A stretch of DNA of 27,075 nt from Smittium mucronatum. Its lineage: Eukaryota > Kickxellomycota > Harpellomycetes > Harpellales > Legeriomycetaceae. The notes under the pieces were generated by a model, which saw only the letters and a list, made by a program, of their open reading frames with translations, did no database searches and was not told the origin of the DNA. The translations under genes and the position numbers were made by a program. The stretch is from contig LSSL01007666.1 of NCBI GenBank assembly GCA_001953115.1, forward strand, positions 1 to 27,075, given 5' to 3'. Below, piece by piece: positions 12,101-23,667 of this stretch (positions are counted from its first letter, which is position 1; each line of letters opens with the position of its first letter).

Positions 12101-12587
12101 GATAATTAATATTATAATAAATCACTCTACTGTCCAAATCATGCTGGAAATATAAAAAAAATTATATTATAGAAATTTTAAATAAAAAAATAAAATATAA
12201 GTAAAATAATTTTAGATTAAATCAATTATATATAAAATATATAAAATTCAATCAATTTTATCTTTTAAATTATTTACCAAAATTGAAAAAACAACAAAAA
12301 AAAAATTTAGTTGAAAATGATTATCCAGGTTAATAAAATATAGTTATTTTTCGATCTATCCAAAATTTAATTCTAATATTTTTTTATAAAATTTTAGACT
12401 ATTATTTTTTTGAATGCTATTCGGCTCTATAACAAAATAAATTCTTAACATGCTCTATTAAAAAATCATATAATTTGTATAGGGATATGATGCTTGATAA
12501 TTTTTTATTTAAAAAATAATAATTCCCTAAAACTTATATATATTCCTTTTTAAAATAAAAAAAATCGAGTCAAATAAATTGATATGG
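9191..12587. other. A/T-rich desert, no gene seen
   Basis: Stops are dense on both strands. A small G+C-raised patch near 10550-10640 holds a hairpin (TTGGATG at 10575-10581 with CATCCAG at 10596-10602, one G-T pair) but no reading frame. The only longer open frame is the minus-strand one at 11248-11487, listed separately. Confidence 0.6.
11248..11487 (-). CDS. Unassigned 79-codon open frame, probably chance
   Basis: The frame is open for 79 codons in DNA where stops should be frequent, which is a little longer than expected. The product would be very rich in Lys, Phe, Leu and Asn with a basic C-terminal half (for example SKKLGKKFLTLKKLKFF). I see no signal peptide, membrane segment or family motif. 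Poly-T on the plus strand explains most of the Lys content. There is no neighbour gene or promoter evidence. I list it only because it is the longest open frame of the desert. Confidence 0.12.
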   Translation of the reverse strand: MIISNKLLFKLNQIESKSGLYSPISTNPTYKSNPRNKNRSTIFFLMSKKLGKKFLTLKKLKFFKNILKLKKSPVTYKFF

Positions 12588-12823
12588 TAATGTAATGAAC
12601 CAATAGATTCAGTACACGCATTGAATGTTTCATCCAATGAAGAAATCTATCCATAAGCATAATTGACTTTTAGAAAATAGAAAATGGTATAAATAAGAAA
12701 GCTTAGACATTTTGGAATGGCTAAGCTTTTCAACTTGTCTCTTTCCCTATATTTTACATTTTTAACTAGTATATCCTTTTACCTTTTAATATTAAAATTA
12801 TCCCATTAAACCTGATCCTTACA
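12588..12823 (+). repeat. Left arm of the foldback element
   Basis: It matches the reverse complement of 14303-14538 with about six differences and no gap. Inside it, AAAGCTTAG at 12698-12706 pairs with CTAAGCTTT at 12721-12729, with an A/G mismatch and then CATT/AATG around a four-base loop. Each arm therefore carries its own hairpin. Confidence 0.92.
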
Positions 12824-14302
12824 GGTAAAATATTAAGAGATATTTCAGATTTAATTTTTCTAAAAATGCCTTCTTAAAGTCATAATATTTTATTCGTATA
12901 ATTGGTTACAAAGAAATAATTTTTTTAATAATAGAAGTACATGTAACCTCTTTTTTAAAAAATTAGGCATAGATAATTGGGCATAATAAAAAATATTTCT
13001 ATTTATCGATATTTCTTTTAGTTATAATTTTGTTTAAAAATAGTTAATATCGAGTAAATTTTACTCAATATCATATTATATATAACCCACTTATTAAATA
13101 TTCATTTAAATATTCAATTTTTTTTTTTAAAAAAAATATATCTAAGCATTAAATACATCATATTGTTTTAAGGCGGAATTACATTAGTTGTATCAAAAAT
13201 CTCAATTTTTAATCTTAACTTTATTTTATATTTTCTCTTTCTTTCTTTTTCTTTATATTTGAAATAGGTATTTATAGCAATAATAATGAAAAAATCAAGA
13301 AAGTGACGCGTACTAAGAAATTAATTTTTTAAAAAATGATAAATAATTTAGTTTAGAATAAAAATTTTCTATAATAGTAATAAAAGTTAAAAAAATATCT
13401 AATTTTCGATATAAAAAGTAATTTAAGCTATAAGATCAAAAGTAAAATAACTTTATTCTTTTTACCTTATTTAAAATAAATCAGATATAAATATAATTAA
13501 ATATTTTTTACTGAAAATAAAATTATTTCAAAATCTTTCAAACAATAATAAATTCTCTGTCATAATTTTGCATCTGGAACGACAAACCCCCTCAATTTAA
13601 CCCCCCAATACCACCTAATATCTTAGTAATCCTTTCTTTCTTTTTTTTTTTTGGAAAATTTATTAGCCAAATTAGCCTAATCAGTTAATTGATTTTTCTA
13701 TAACAAATAATACCAAAAATTAAAAATATACTATAACAAAATTTTTATTAAACTTAAAATATATTAGTATTTTAATTCAAAAAAATACATGGTTATTTTA
13801 AAATACCCGAGATTTTTTATTTATAGGATATATTATTCATAATACCTTCGCATATCAGATATTCTTTTTTTTTATTGAAAATAAATTCTGTTTAAAAATT
13901 TAATCGATATAATTAAGTCCTGAGGTTTTTTATAAAATCTATTTTAAAACCATATATTTTTTTTTGTTGATTAAGTCTTTAATCTAATAATAATTTTCTT
14001 TTAAAAATAATAATATTGAACCTTTCTACTTTTTAAATTAACTTTTTGAAGAGAACTATTAATAAAAAAAAATTGTATGATAAATAATCCGTTTTTTTAA
14101 AAAAAAAATTGTGGCTAAATTATTTTTCTTATTAAACTTATAAATAAGTGGAATAATTTTACATCGCTCTATCCAAAGAGTTGTACGTAGAATATTTAAT
14201 ACTTATATTAAAAAAGTAATATAAAAAATAATATTTAATATCATTAATGTTGCCAGAACCCTGTTTTCTATTTTATGTACGTATAAAAAAATTCAAATAC
14301 TA

Positions 14303-14538
14303 TGTAAGGATCAGGTTTAATGGGATAATTTTAATAATAAAAGGTAAAAGGATATACTAGTTAAAAATATAAAAGATAGGGAAAGAGACAAGTTGAAAAG
14401 CTTAGCCATTCAAAAATGTCTAAGCTTTCTTATTTATACCATTTTCTATTTTCTAAAAGTCAATTATGCTTATGGATAGATTTCTTCATTGGATGAAACA
14501 TTCAATGCGTGTACTGAATCTATTGGTTTATTACATAA
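14303..14538 (-). repeat. Right arm of the foldback element
   Basis: This is the inverted partner of 12588-12823, the same length, and keeps the internal AAAGCTTAG hairpin with one change in its loop. Differences lie at the outer tip and in A/T tracts. Confidence 0.92.
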
Positions 14539-17009
14539 TTTGATATATATTTTTTAGTACACATATTTTCTTACAAAAAAAATTCAAACTAAAAAAAAAA
14601 AGTAAATTTAAAGTATCTTCTGATAAAATTTTTAATTTTGAAAATCACAAAGATTTTAAAATATATTTGTATGATTTTTATGCAAACTCTGCATCTGTTA
14701 CATACAAATATTTTATTTAACATGATATAAATGAACCCAAGAACTATAGTGTTACATCAAAAAAATTAGATAATATACTGTTTTATTTCTGGTTTAAATT
14801 TAAGTTTTTAAATTAATTTATGCTTTAGATGATAACCTTCTTTAAAAAATTGATAATAAAAGTAGAATATAATTTTAATGTTATCCAGAGTATAAATTGA
14901 AAACAATGATGACATAATTGCTTCATTAATTCAAATAAGAGAACTTGGTATGGAGCTTTAAAATATCTGGACCATTTATATATAATCTAGTAAATTTTAT
15001 TACAAAAGTTTTCTTTAAACCATTTATTGGATATTAACTCTACTTTTTATAAAAACGAGTCTCAGTTATATAATTACATAGTTCTCTCAAATAAATACGA
15101 TGGAGTATTGATTTATGAATGTGCAGCTTTGTATACCTACAGGCCTTCCGGATTATTTCATATGGAAATTCATTTTACTCGGTTAATAATTGATTCTATT
15201 TTGTTAAAAAGATAATGACTGTGATTTCAGACAGCAGATGTTCATTAATTAGAACAGTATTAGATGTAGAATCATAAAATTTTGATAAAAAAAAGATTTA
15301 GAACGCTTCCATAGTTTTTTTTCTAAAAAATCCCCTGTTGATATTATAATCAATATTGGTTTGGTATATTATACAGTTTATAATTATGGAAGATAAATTT
15401 TAGATAATTTTGGTAAAAAAAACAGTTATATTCCTAAAAAGCAAAAAATTTAAATGATAGCAGGGGCTCAAAAAAGCGGATATTTTTTGTATTTTTAAAA
15501 AGCTAGGTTTCTATATTTCCCGAAAAAACAAATATTTTAAATGCGTTAGATTTTAATGAAATTCAAATAATGAAAAGCTTTTTATGAGAGTCTTAAAAAC
15601 GTTTCTAAATTTTGAGACATACACAAGAGCAATGGCTAGATAACTTGAGACTTCCAAAATATATCAGAAATTTAATTTAGTATATAGTAATCTAGATTTT
15701 AAGAATAAGTATGACTCAAATACTTAGAATCTTGTAGGGTAAAAAGTGTGAAATTCAATAGGTAAAATTCAAACGAAATATAAGTGAAAGCACTCAAAGA
15801 ATTATAGTGTAACATGCTATTTAAATGTAAGAAACTTTATATCTTCAAATATTAGTGTTTAAGGAAGAAGAAAATGATCATAGTAGTAAGATATGCCAAA
15901 TATGAATCATTTTTATAAGATTTGCAACATATGTATACTTTAATAATATTATTTCATGTTATTAATAATCATTAATTATATAGTTCTCATTGAAAATAAT
16001 TTCAATGCTTATAAAACACAAAAGATAATATATTAATTTGATTTTTTGATATAAAATTTCTTTTTTTGTTTTTTTTGGTACAAAAAGTTGAAAATAATGT
16101 TATAAATTATCATCTCTCTTTCTTCTCTTTAACCTTAGAATATATTTTATTGATAACTTTTTATTTCACAATTAACTAGGTATTACTTCTATTTAGAAAA
16201 AAATTCATTTGAAACTTTTATTAAATGCAATTAATTGGGTGTTTAAAATTTTTGAAGCTAATTAATTTAATATTAGCTTTAATTTCAAGTTAGAAATTTT
16301 CTAGCATATTCTTTTTTTTTTCTTGCCAGATAAAAAGTAATTTTAATTGTTTTTGATGAAAATCTCAGCTCTTCATTTATTTAAGAAATATAAAAAAATA
16401 AAAACATAAATATATCATTTTAAATGGATTTTTTTATAAATATTAAAATATGTTTTTTTTTTTTAGTTATAGATTCAAGATCATAAATTTTGTTATTTAA
16501 TTTTTTGGATTGAAATATGTGGTTAAATAAGCCAATGGCAAGGTGATAATGATACAAATATATAATAAAGAGAAAAAATACCTCTGGTTAATAGGATATT
16601 CTATTTTTTTTAAATTGGTTTTTAAACCTGAATGGAGAGTAGAATATGAAACTGTATATGTTTAATGTCAACATGAGACGAAATTTTGATCTAAATTTTT
16701 TTGTTATGATATACAGTGAATATATTTTATTCTTTTAATACGATTAAAAACGGTCAATGATCGGTATATTTTCTAATATTAATATATATGTACAAATTTT
16801 GCAATTATTTTGTACGAATTGAATTTTTTCAATCAGAAAATTTAAAAAAAATAATATTTTTAAATTATAGGACCTTTAATCAAAAACAGGCTTCAGATGA
16901 GTTAATCTCGATAAAAAAAATTCCACTTATTATTATTTATTTTTACGGGAAATTTGTTTAAAAATTAATAAAAAGTTACATAGAAAAAATTAAAAAAAAG
17001 GAAAAAATT
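14539..17009. other. A/T-rich desert, no supported gene
   Basis: The stretch from about 14880 to 15300 is a little less A/T-biased. It contains a 62-codon plus-strand frame at 15027-15215 (runs such as YDGVLIYECAALYTYRPSG) with no known motif; it may be the trace of an old coding sequence or chance. The rest is A/T homopolymer-rich sequence without repeats that I could recognise. Confidence 0.5.
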
Positions 17010-17634
17010 CTCCATAACTTCCCTCTAGCGACTCCTTGCCCAAGGGACTGGTTCAAGATTATAACTATTCAATCCTACCTGTCGTATTTTGCAGTCTCCT
17101 ACGCATAATACTTCAATTATTTCCTCTTTCAATTTCCTATTTCATTTCATTTCATTTTATATTAGCCGTTTTTTTTTGTGAAATGTAATTTCCCCATGGT
17201 CTTGTAGTAGAACGGGTTTAATTATGATGGTATAATTATCCCTGGATATGGTCGCTTTTTATTTTCATCTAAATGGTGATCAATTGGATTTGATTTATTT
17301 CAAGTATTAAGAAGCCGGTGATATCATTGAACGCAACTTGTAATCCCATCGGAGATAAGTTTCAAAGTAAAAATCCGAGTTTAAAATAAAAGTAAATCCA
17401 AAAAAAATATAATCAAACGAATCCTCAAAAAAGGGGTACTCTATCTCTCCCTTTTTCCCCCCTTTTTTCCTTATTTTCTATAAATAAAAACAATAAGTAC
17501 ATCATTATAAATATTTTTGCTCCCATTACAACATAAGTAATTTATTAAAAATATTTAGCCACCTTGAGGCAGAACTAACAAGCCCTCTGTTCACCTCACC
17601 CCCCCTTCAAATTGGTCTCGGAGAACACTGATTT
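17010..17634. other. G+C-raised relic patch of unknown origin
   Basis: Base composition rises clearly between about 17010 and 17710. It shows scattered non-A/T words, a C-rich run at 17600-17606, and a small palindrome CCTTG-CC-CAAGG near 17033. No frame stays open and no protein motif is visible. Because a tRNA-like sequence on the minus strand sits at its right edge, the patch could be the body of an old tRNA-headed short element running leftwards, but no second copy is in the window to support that. Confidence 0.35.
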
Positions 17635-17707
17635 GCCGACATAACAGAATCAATCTGGTGGAATTCAGCTTAATAGACAGATGCTCTGCCATCTGAGACA
17701 AGAAGAC
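17635..17707 (-). pseudogene. tRNA-like relic (tRNA pseudogene or head of a short retroelement)
   Basis: Read on the minus strand this 73-base stretch has tRNA spacing. An A-box-like TGTCTCAGATGG (17689-17700) opens a D arm with GG in an 8-base loop and closing GAGC. The anticodon arm TCTGT-CTATTAA-GCTGA has U33 and A37 but one mismatch and one G-U. A 5-base variable region follows, then a T arm ACCAG-ATTGATT-CTGTT with four of five pairs and a loop close to TTCGANT. The acceptor strands do not pair and the B box is worn, so a working tRNA is unlikely. The D and anticodon arms recall Lys tRNA, but the anticodon position reads ATT. Loss of the acceptor stem with survival of the promoter boxes is typical of tRNA-derived SINE heads. 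Confidence 0.35.
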
Positions 17708-18886
17708 TAAAATTATAAATCAATTTTTTTTTATATCTAATTTTAAAAATTGGTGAAATAATTGGAATTAATAAAAATGGAAAAAATACTTATATTTTTT
17801 TTTTGATTCTTATAAAAAAATTATTTATTTTTTAAAAAATCTTATTTTTAATACTAATGTATAAATCCTAAATCAAAAAATGAAGATTTTTTAGTGAATT
17901 AATGTAGATTATTTTGATCTTTTTTTTAAAAATGAAATTTAAAATCAAAATGTGCAAATCACATTAAATATTTTACTTAAAAAAATAAAAACCACAATAG
18001 GATATTTTTTAATCTATAAATAATTTTTTTTAATAAGTTCATATTTTCTAAAAAAAAAAAATTTTAGTTAGGTGCAGGAAAAACACAAAAATTATTCACA
18101 ATTAAAGATTTACAAATAAATCTTGAATTTATATAGAATATTTTTTGGTCTCATTTAACAAGAGCAAAAATTTATTAAAAATACTTTTTATATTGGAATT
18201 TTAATTAATCTTAGTGGTGTTCTTATTAAACTGACATTTACAATTTATAATATTTCAGAATAAACCATTATAACACACTCTTAATATTGGTATAAAAATA
18301 TAATATATTTAGATAATTTTTTTTGAACTTTGTATATAATAGTTTAAAATAAGTTTAGATTATAAAATAATAAATTGGCTTTTTCTTATATTTTTAGTAA
18401 ACTAAAATTTTATAAAGGCTATGGATTACACGATATTTTATTATCTTGAGTTTGGGGGGGGGGATGGTTTCTCTTTGATTATTCAAACTTAAATTTAAGT
18501 TTTTACTACATTCCCAATTTAGATCCATGGCTCTAAAAAATCCATAAAAGTATAAAATATTATTCTATTTTAATCACTATGGAAATTTTCTTTCTAAATC
18601 TTATAGGAAATATACTAAAGTTATTTTATTAATTAACTATAATTTTTTTATGGATGACAAAAATTCAATTTGGTATCTTGCGTATATACTAAAACAAATC
18701 CCGTTCTTGATAGGAATATATATACTATAAATTTTCTATAATTAAGGTATACTTGAGATGTAAAATTAATTTCCAAAATTATGTTGGGTATTTATTTATA
18801 TATATAACTTGAAATCGCATTTTTGATTATTTTATGTGGGTTTTTTAGATTTTAGAGAAATTTTATCTTCCATTTGATTTCGAAAC
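17708..18886. other. A/T-rich desert, no gene seen
   Basis: No frame or repeat was recognised. An uninterrupted run of ten G at 18454-18463 is striking in such A/T-rich sequence. Confidence 0.6.
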
Positions 18887-19394
18887 CCTAATTAATTTTA
18901 ATCGTAATTATTAACCTAATGAATTTTTTTTGCTTGATATTTTATCAAATAAAATTCAAAAATAGTACTAAATTAAATTTAAAATACCTGATGTAAATTA
19001 TGGGTGATATTAAAGTCTTTTATAAATTTTACTAAAAAAAGAATCCATATTTTTATCCAGTAAAAACCTTTGTTAATAAAAATTCATTTTTATCTGATCA
19101 CTTTATTTAAAATTAAATAATCACGCTATTTGGAAATAAGAAGTTGAGAATAACTAAAAAGTTTTATCTTTTTTCATAACTTATAAAAGTGCTACCAACT
19201 AATAAAAATAAAATTTTCTTTTCAAAAACGAATGCACTGAAAAAATACATTTTTTTATTGAGCAGGTAAAGGATTTGGTGCTTTAAATAATAAATTTTCT
19301 ATTTTTTGTAAATTAAATTGAGTTTATTTTAGCTATTGTGAATTCAATTAATTTGTGGACGCAATATCTTTTAATTTTGAGAATACGTTTGAAA
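18887..19394 (+). repeat. Left arm of the long inverted repeat (508 bp)
   Basis: It contains no open frame of note. Its inner end is sharp at GTTTGAAA (19387-19394). The contained AT-rich sequence resembles the surrounding desert, which leaves open that ordinary genomic DNA was duplicated in inverted form. Confidence 0.93.
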
Positions 19395-19923
19395 AGCATA
19401 TTTATTTATTTTAAGTTTTTTATTAAAGATTTAGAGGTTATATTCTTTATTTTTCATGAATTCTGTATTAGTAAAAATTATTTAATTTCATTGAAATAAA
19501 TAAAAAGTCAAATTATTGAATTTAAAACTTTAAAGCTATTAAAAATTGAAAGTTTAATTATTTTTTATCCAAAATATTATAAAATATGATAATTAATTAT
19601 TAGTACATATAATAAAAGATGATTTTGATTTTCCCAGTTTCTCTTGAAATCGAAATTAACTGAATATGATTAGATCTTCAAGAACTGATAAGCTTTTATA
19701 AAAGAATAAAATAAAATTATATCTTACCTATATTGTTAAATAAATATTAACTTCATTTTCTTGGGGAAATGTATAGCATTATGCGAGAAAGTGAAATCTA
19801 TACATTAAGTATTGTTAATGTAAGGAAGCCGGTTTAAAGTTAAATATTGGATTATTCAAAAAAATTGTAAAAATAAAAAAAACTATAATTAGAATAATAT
19901 TTTTTTAAAAAATACAAATTCTG

Positions 19924-20432
19924 TTTCAAACGTATTCTTAAAATTAAAAGATATTGCGTCCACAAATTAATTGAATTCACAATAGCTAAAATAAACTCAA
20001 TTTAATTTACAAAAAATAGAAAATTTATTATTTAAAGCACCAAATCCTTTACCTGCTCAATAAAAAAATGTATTTTTTCAGTGCATTCGTTTTTGAAAAG
20101 AAAATTTTATTTTTATTAGTTGGTAGCACTTTTATAAGTTATGAAAAAAGATAAAACTTTTTAGTTATTCTCAACTTCTTATTTCCAAATAGCGTGATTA
20201 TTTAATTTTAAATAAAGTGATCAGATAAAAATGAATTTTTATTAACAAAGGTTTTTACTGGATAAAAATATGGATTCTTTTTTTAGTAAAATTTATAAAA
20301 GACTTTAAATATCACCCATAATTTACATCAGGTATTTTAAATTTAATTTAGTACTATTTTTGAATTTTATTTGATAAAATATCAAGCAAAAAAAATTCAT
20401 TAGGTTAATAATTACGATTAAAATTAATTAGG
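19924..20432 (-). repeat. Right arm of the long inverted repeat (509 bp)
   Basis: It mirrors the left arm with one extra base in the run corresponding to GATATTAAAG of the left arm. A run of eleven C at 20509-20519 lies 77 bp outside it. Confidence 0.93.
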
Positions 20433-20440
20433 ACCTCGAA

Positions 20441-23050
20441 AAAAATATTTTCGACACTAGATAAAACATAATAAATTAGTCCTTAATTTTATGAATTTAT
20501 TGATGTGACCCCCCCCCCCAAGGATGAGTTTATCGAAAATTTCCCAAAACTGTCGCAATATATAATAATTTTTCACTAAGTTGAACTTTAAATTTTTTAA
20601 AAAATAACCATAACTAAATTTTTTTTCTATTTCAGTCCCAGTAAATTAAAGTTTACATCATTTTTTTGGTATTTTTCGATATATTCTTAATATATTTCAA
20701 TTATTGTATTATAAAGAGGATAAAAAAAATTAATAGTAATATTGAAAATATTTGCATAAATAAATTTGGTCATGATAAGGTTTAAATGAAAATTCGTGAT
20801 AGAGGTTTGGATTTTATTATAACTTAGTCAATCATTTGCAATAAAAAGTCTACATTCGAAAAATAAATTATCAAATAAACCCTAATTCAAATAATAAAAT
20901 TTATTATTATAAAATATATCATAAATTGAAATAAAAGCTCAAACCATTACTACAGATTGTTTCTTATTTAACGCAATTTAGTCGAATTCTCCCGGGATAT
21001 ATTTATTTATTTATTTCGAGGAGATATTAAATAATCAGGTAATGATATAGGTGGTCTCTAAAATATTAATAAATGGGAAATAATCTCTATATCAGTATAA
21101 GTAATCTTTATTAGAGATTCAATTAATTAATTTAATTTTTTAGAACAAAAAATCCATTAAGAAATAAACCACCTCTTTTCAAAAAATGCTAATTTTATTG
21201 AATAAAAAATAGACATTAAATTGATTAGATTTATTTTTATTTTTATTTTTGGATATTCTATAATATAGATGCAAATATACTAAAAAAAAATAACGGTGAA
21301 AATATATCTTGAATTATCAATAAAAATCTACTTTAAACATTTGTCCTTATTAGTGAATTTATTAGGATTTTTTAGATCTTTGTTTTAAATTTATAAATAA
21401 TCGTAAGAATAAATTCGATTTTTTATTACAAAAATTGATCACGAATTAAACCTATATTAATTATTATTAATATATTATAGATAAATAAAAATTATAATAT
21501 CAATTATTTTTCTGGACAAAGCTTTTTTTTTATATATAAAAAATCAATAAATTTTCATTTTAGGGAATCTCAAAATTCTGATAAAAAAGTTATAGTCGAT
21601 CATGATAAATTGCCGTTCTAAAATTTAATAAATAAATTTCAACCCCATTATTTAAAAGATTAATTAATTTAAGCCTTATTAATAAGTAAATAAATAAACC
21701 TTTTCTTACATTTGATATTATATTTAATAAAATATCGATATTTTTTTCCAGATATTACAAATAATACATATATCCAAATTTATAAAAATAAAGTTTTTTC
21801 ATCAAAAAGAAGAAATTATTTAAAATTATATTTACAATTTATTATAAATATGAACAAAAATTAAGATGCTTAAAAATATCAAATACAATTTAGTTGTTAA
21901 AAAACTCTTTAAAACACCAAAAAACATAAAATAAATCCCACAAAATCTGGGTTTTTGGATATTATTAGTACATTTTAAGCAATCTTGGTAATGATTGATG
22001 AGAAAATCAAATTTATTGTGTTTATCACGGATTAATTTTTTTTATTTTTGATAAAAATGATAGTAACTTATGATATTAAAAAAATATGAAAAATATTGTT
22101 TATAGATATTTTTAGTTGAAAATTTTTATTCACCATTTAATAAATGTTTTATTAATAAATTTTTTTTATATCATAAATAAATTTGATTTGGATAATTTGT
22201 ATTGTAAATTTGTCTGGATAGAAAATTTTATACACAACCATATTAATAAATTAAACACTAAAAAAATCAAGAAATTAATTGAAGATACAAAATCACAATA
22301 GATTTATTTATTATAAGGTGAAATTAAGATATTTTAATGATAAAAATAAATGAAATCCCATAATTACTTTTTATTTTTTTAAAAATTAAAAATGAAACTG
22401 AAACTGAAATCCTAGGCAATTTAAATAATTACATAATATAAAGAGGATATTTTTACAAATATTTGATTTTTCATATTTTCAAGCAAAAGATTTTTTAAAT
22501 ATATTTAAATAAATAAAAATTAATCAAGCTTTTAAATTTATAAATTATTCATAACTCGATAAATTAGATTCTTAAAAATGAAGCATTTATGTAGCATATC
22601 AATTAAAATTTGAGATTTTATAAACTAATTTCACTAAAAATCACAATAAAAACTTCGAATTTTAAAATAAATAAACTATATTGCATAAAATCAATTTAAT
22701 TTTCTAAAAAAAATCTTAATGTTAACACATAATTCTAGATTAATAAAATTATAATATATGATTTATTAAATCCTCCATTATCAACTTAAGCTATTCCAAA
22801 ACGCTAAAATATTAATTTTTCTGCGCCATTTTTAAATATTTATAATTTTCATATTAAAAAATAAAAAAAATTATTTAGAACCATAATTTCTATGTAAGAT
22901 TTTACTATTATTTTTTTTATATACTTATAGTAAATATTCGGATTAAAAAAATGTTAAACTGGTCCCAAAACAAACCTTAAGTTCTCATCAAAAATATTTT
23001 AACTCTCAAATATTTGCTATTATCAAATTTAGTTACATTATGCAACTATA
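20441..23050. other. A/T-rich desert, no gene seen
   Basis: It contains an uninterrupted C11 run at 20509-20519, an ATTT microsatellite near 21000-21015 and an AATCTCTA/TAGAGATT stem at 21082-21089 and 21112-21119. The 61-codon frame at 22116-22301 is Ile/Asn/Lys-rich without motif and is probably chance. Confidence 0.6.
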
Positions 23051-23667
23051 CCTTTAAAATATAAATATTTTTTCGTGGTTTATAGACTTATATATTATAT
23101 TTTTCGAATTATACTGACAGAAATTTCACAGATTTGCACTATTTTTTTTTAGAAGAATTGTAAATAGAGCGTAATTATTCGAATATTAGAGATTGAATAG
23201 TAGGTTAATATCTAATCAGAAGGAACCGATCTCTTAGCACAGCTGATACATAGACTAGTGCACGATTCCAGCGTTCGACGGTCAAACTGATCTCAGCGTC
23301 TAACAGCTATTTTAGGAAAGCTATGTCGATCAAACCCACGTCTGGGTAGGATCCTAATTTAATTTATCCCGTTAAAAGTAAAATCTGACTAGGAGCCCAT
23401 TATTTTCAATAAACTATTTTTCATTGGCAATGGGCTTAATTATTGACTGCATTTAACCTCAGACATTCACATACTTGATTGAATTTCAGGGAAGGTGGTT
23501 TTTTATTTTGGTATATTTCACCCTTTTCCCGTAGGTACGCACCCCTTAAACCGTGAGAAGAGCTTATTGCAGTTAGGATAATAGTAATATATATACAATT
23601 TTCTCTGTTTAATATTTTTTTAGCATAGATTTTAGTGAAATTATTTTAAAATAAAATTCATTAAAAA
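23051..23667 (+). mobile_element. Ribozyme-headed short element, copy 1 (eroded)
   Basis: It aligns end to end with 26038-26664: both start with CCT-x-TAA, share CGTGGTTTA, TTCGAA, AAATTTCAC, TTAGCACAGCTGA, TCTAACAGCTATTTT, TATGTCGATCAAACCCACG-type words and CACCCTTTTCCC, and end in AATAAAATTC followed by an A-rich run. Most differences in the first 150 bases are G or C in copy 2 and A or T here, so this is an old copy decayed by A/T-biased mutation. The ribozyme helices P1 and P2 no longer pair. One internal helix is better than in copy 2: AGCCCATT (23394-23401) with AATGGGCT (23429-23436). There is no open reading frame. Confidence 0.8.

Larger units (their letters stand above)
12588..14538. 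mobile_element. Foldback element with 236-bp inverted terminal repeats
   Basis: Two 236-bp arms in opposite direction enclose 1479 bp without a reading frame or transposase trace; the interior has one slightly G+C-richer spot at 13568-13620. Similarity stops abruptly at both ends of the arms, as expected for element boundaries. TTGATAT occurs just outside each end (12579-12585 and 14540-14546) and may be a target-site duplication, although in A/T-rich DNA a 7-base match is weak evidence and it is one or two bases away from the best arm ends. A non-autonomous DNA transposon of foldback or long-TIR type is the simplest reading. Confidence 0.68.
18887..20432. repeat. Near-perfect long inverted repeat with 529-bp spacer
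   Basis: The arms 18887-19394 and 19924-20432 are reverse complements with only two differences seen: one extra T/A base in a short run and one G/A change near the inner end. A short further match (TTCGA at 18879-18883 with TCGAA at 20436-20440, same spacing) may mark the outer tips. The spacer 19395-19923 is A/T-rich with no frame. This could be a young foldback transposon, a large palindrome kept alike by gene conversion, or a chimeric assembly or amplification product; sequence alone does not decide. No target duplication was found. Confidence 0.93.

Noticed and set aside
22116..22301. 61-codon Ile/Asn/Lys-rich frame as a small membrane protein gene
   Set aside because: The hydrophobic run follows from A/T composition; no conserved motif, promoter or neighbour supports a gene.
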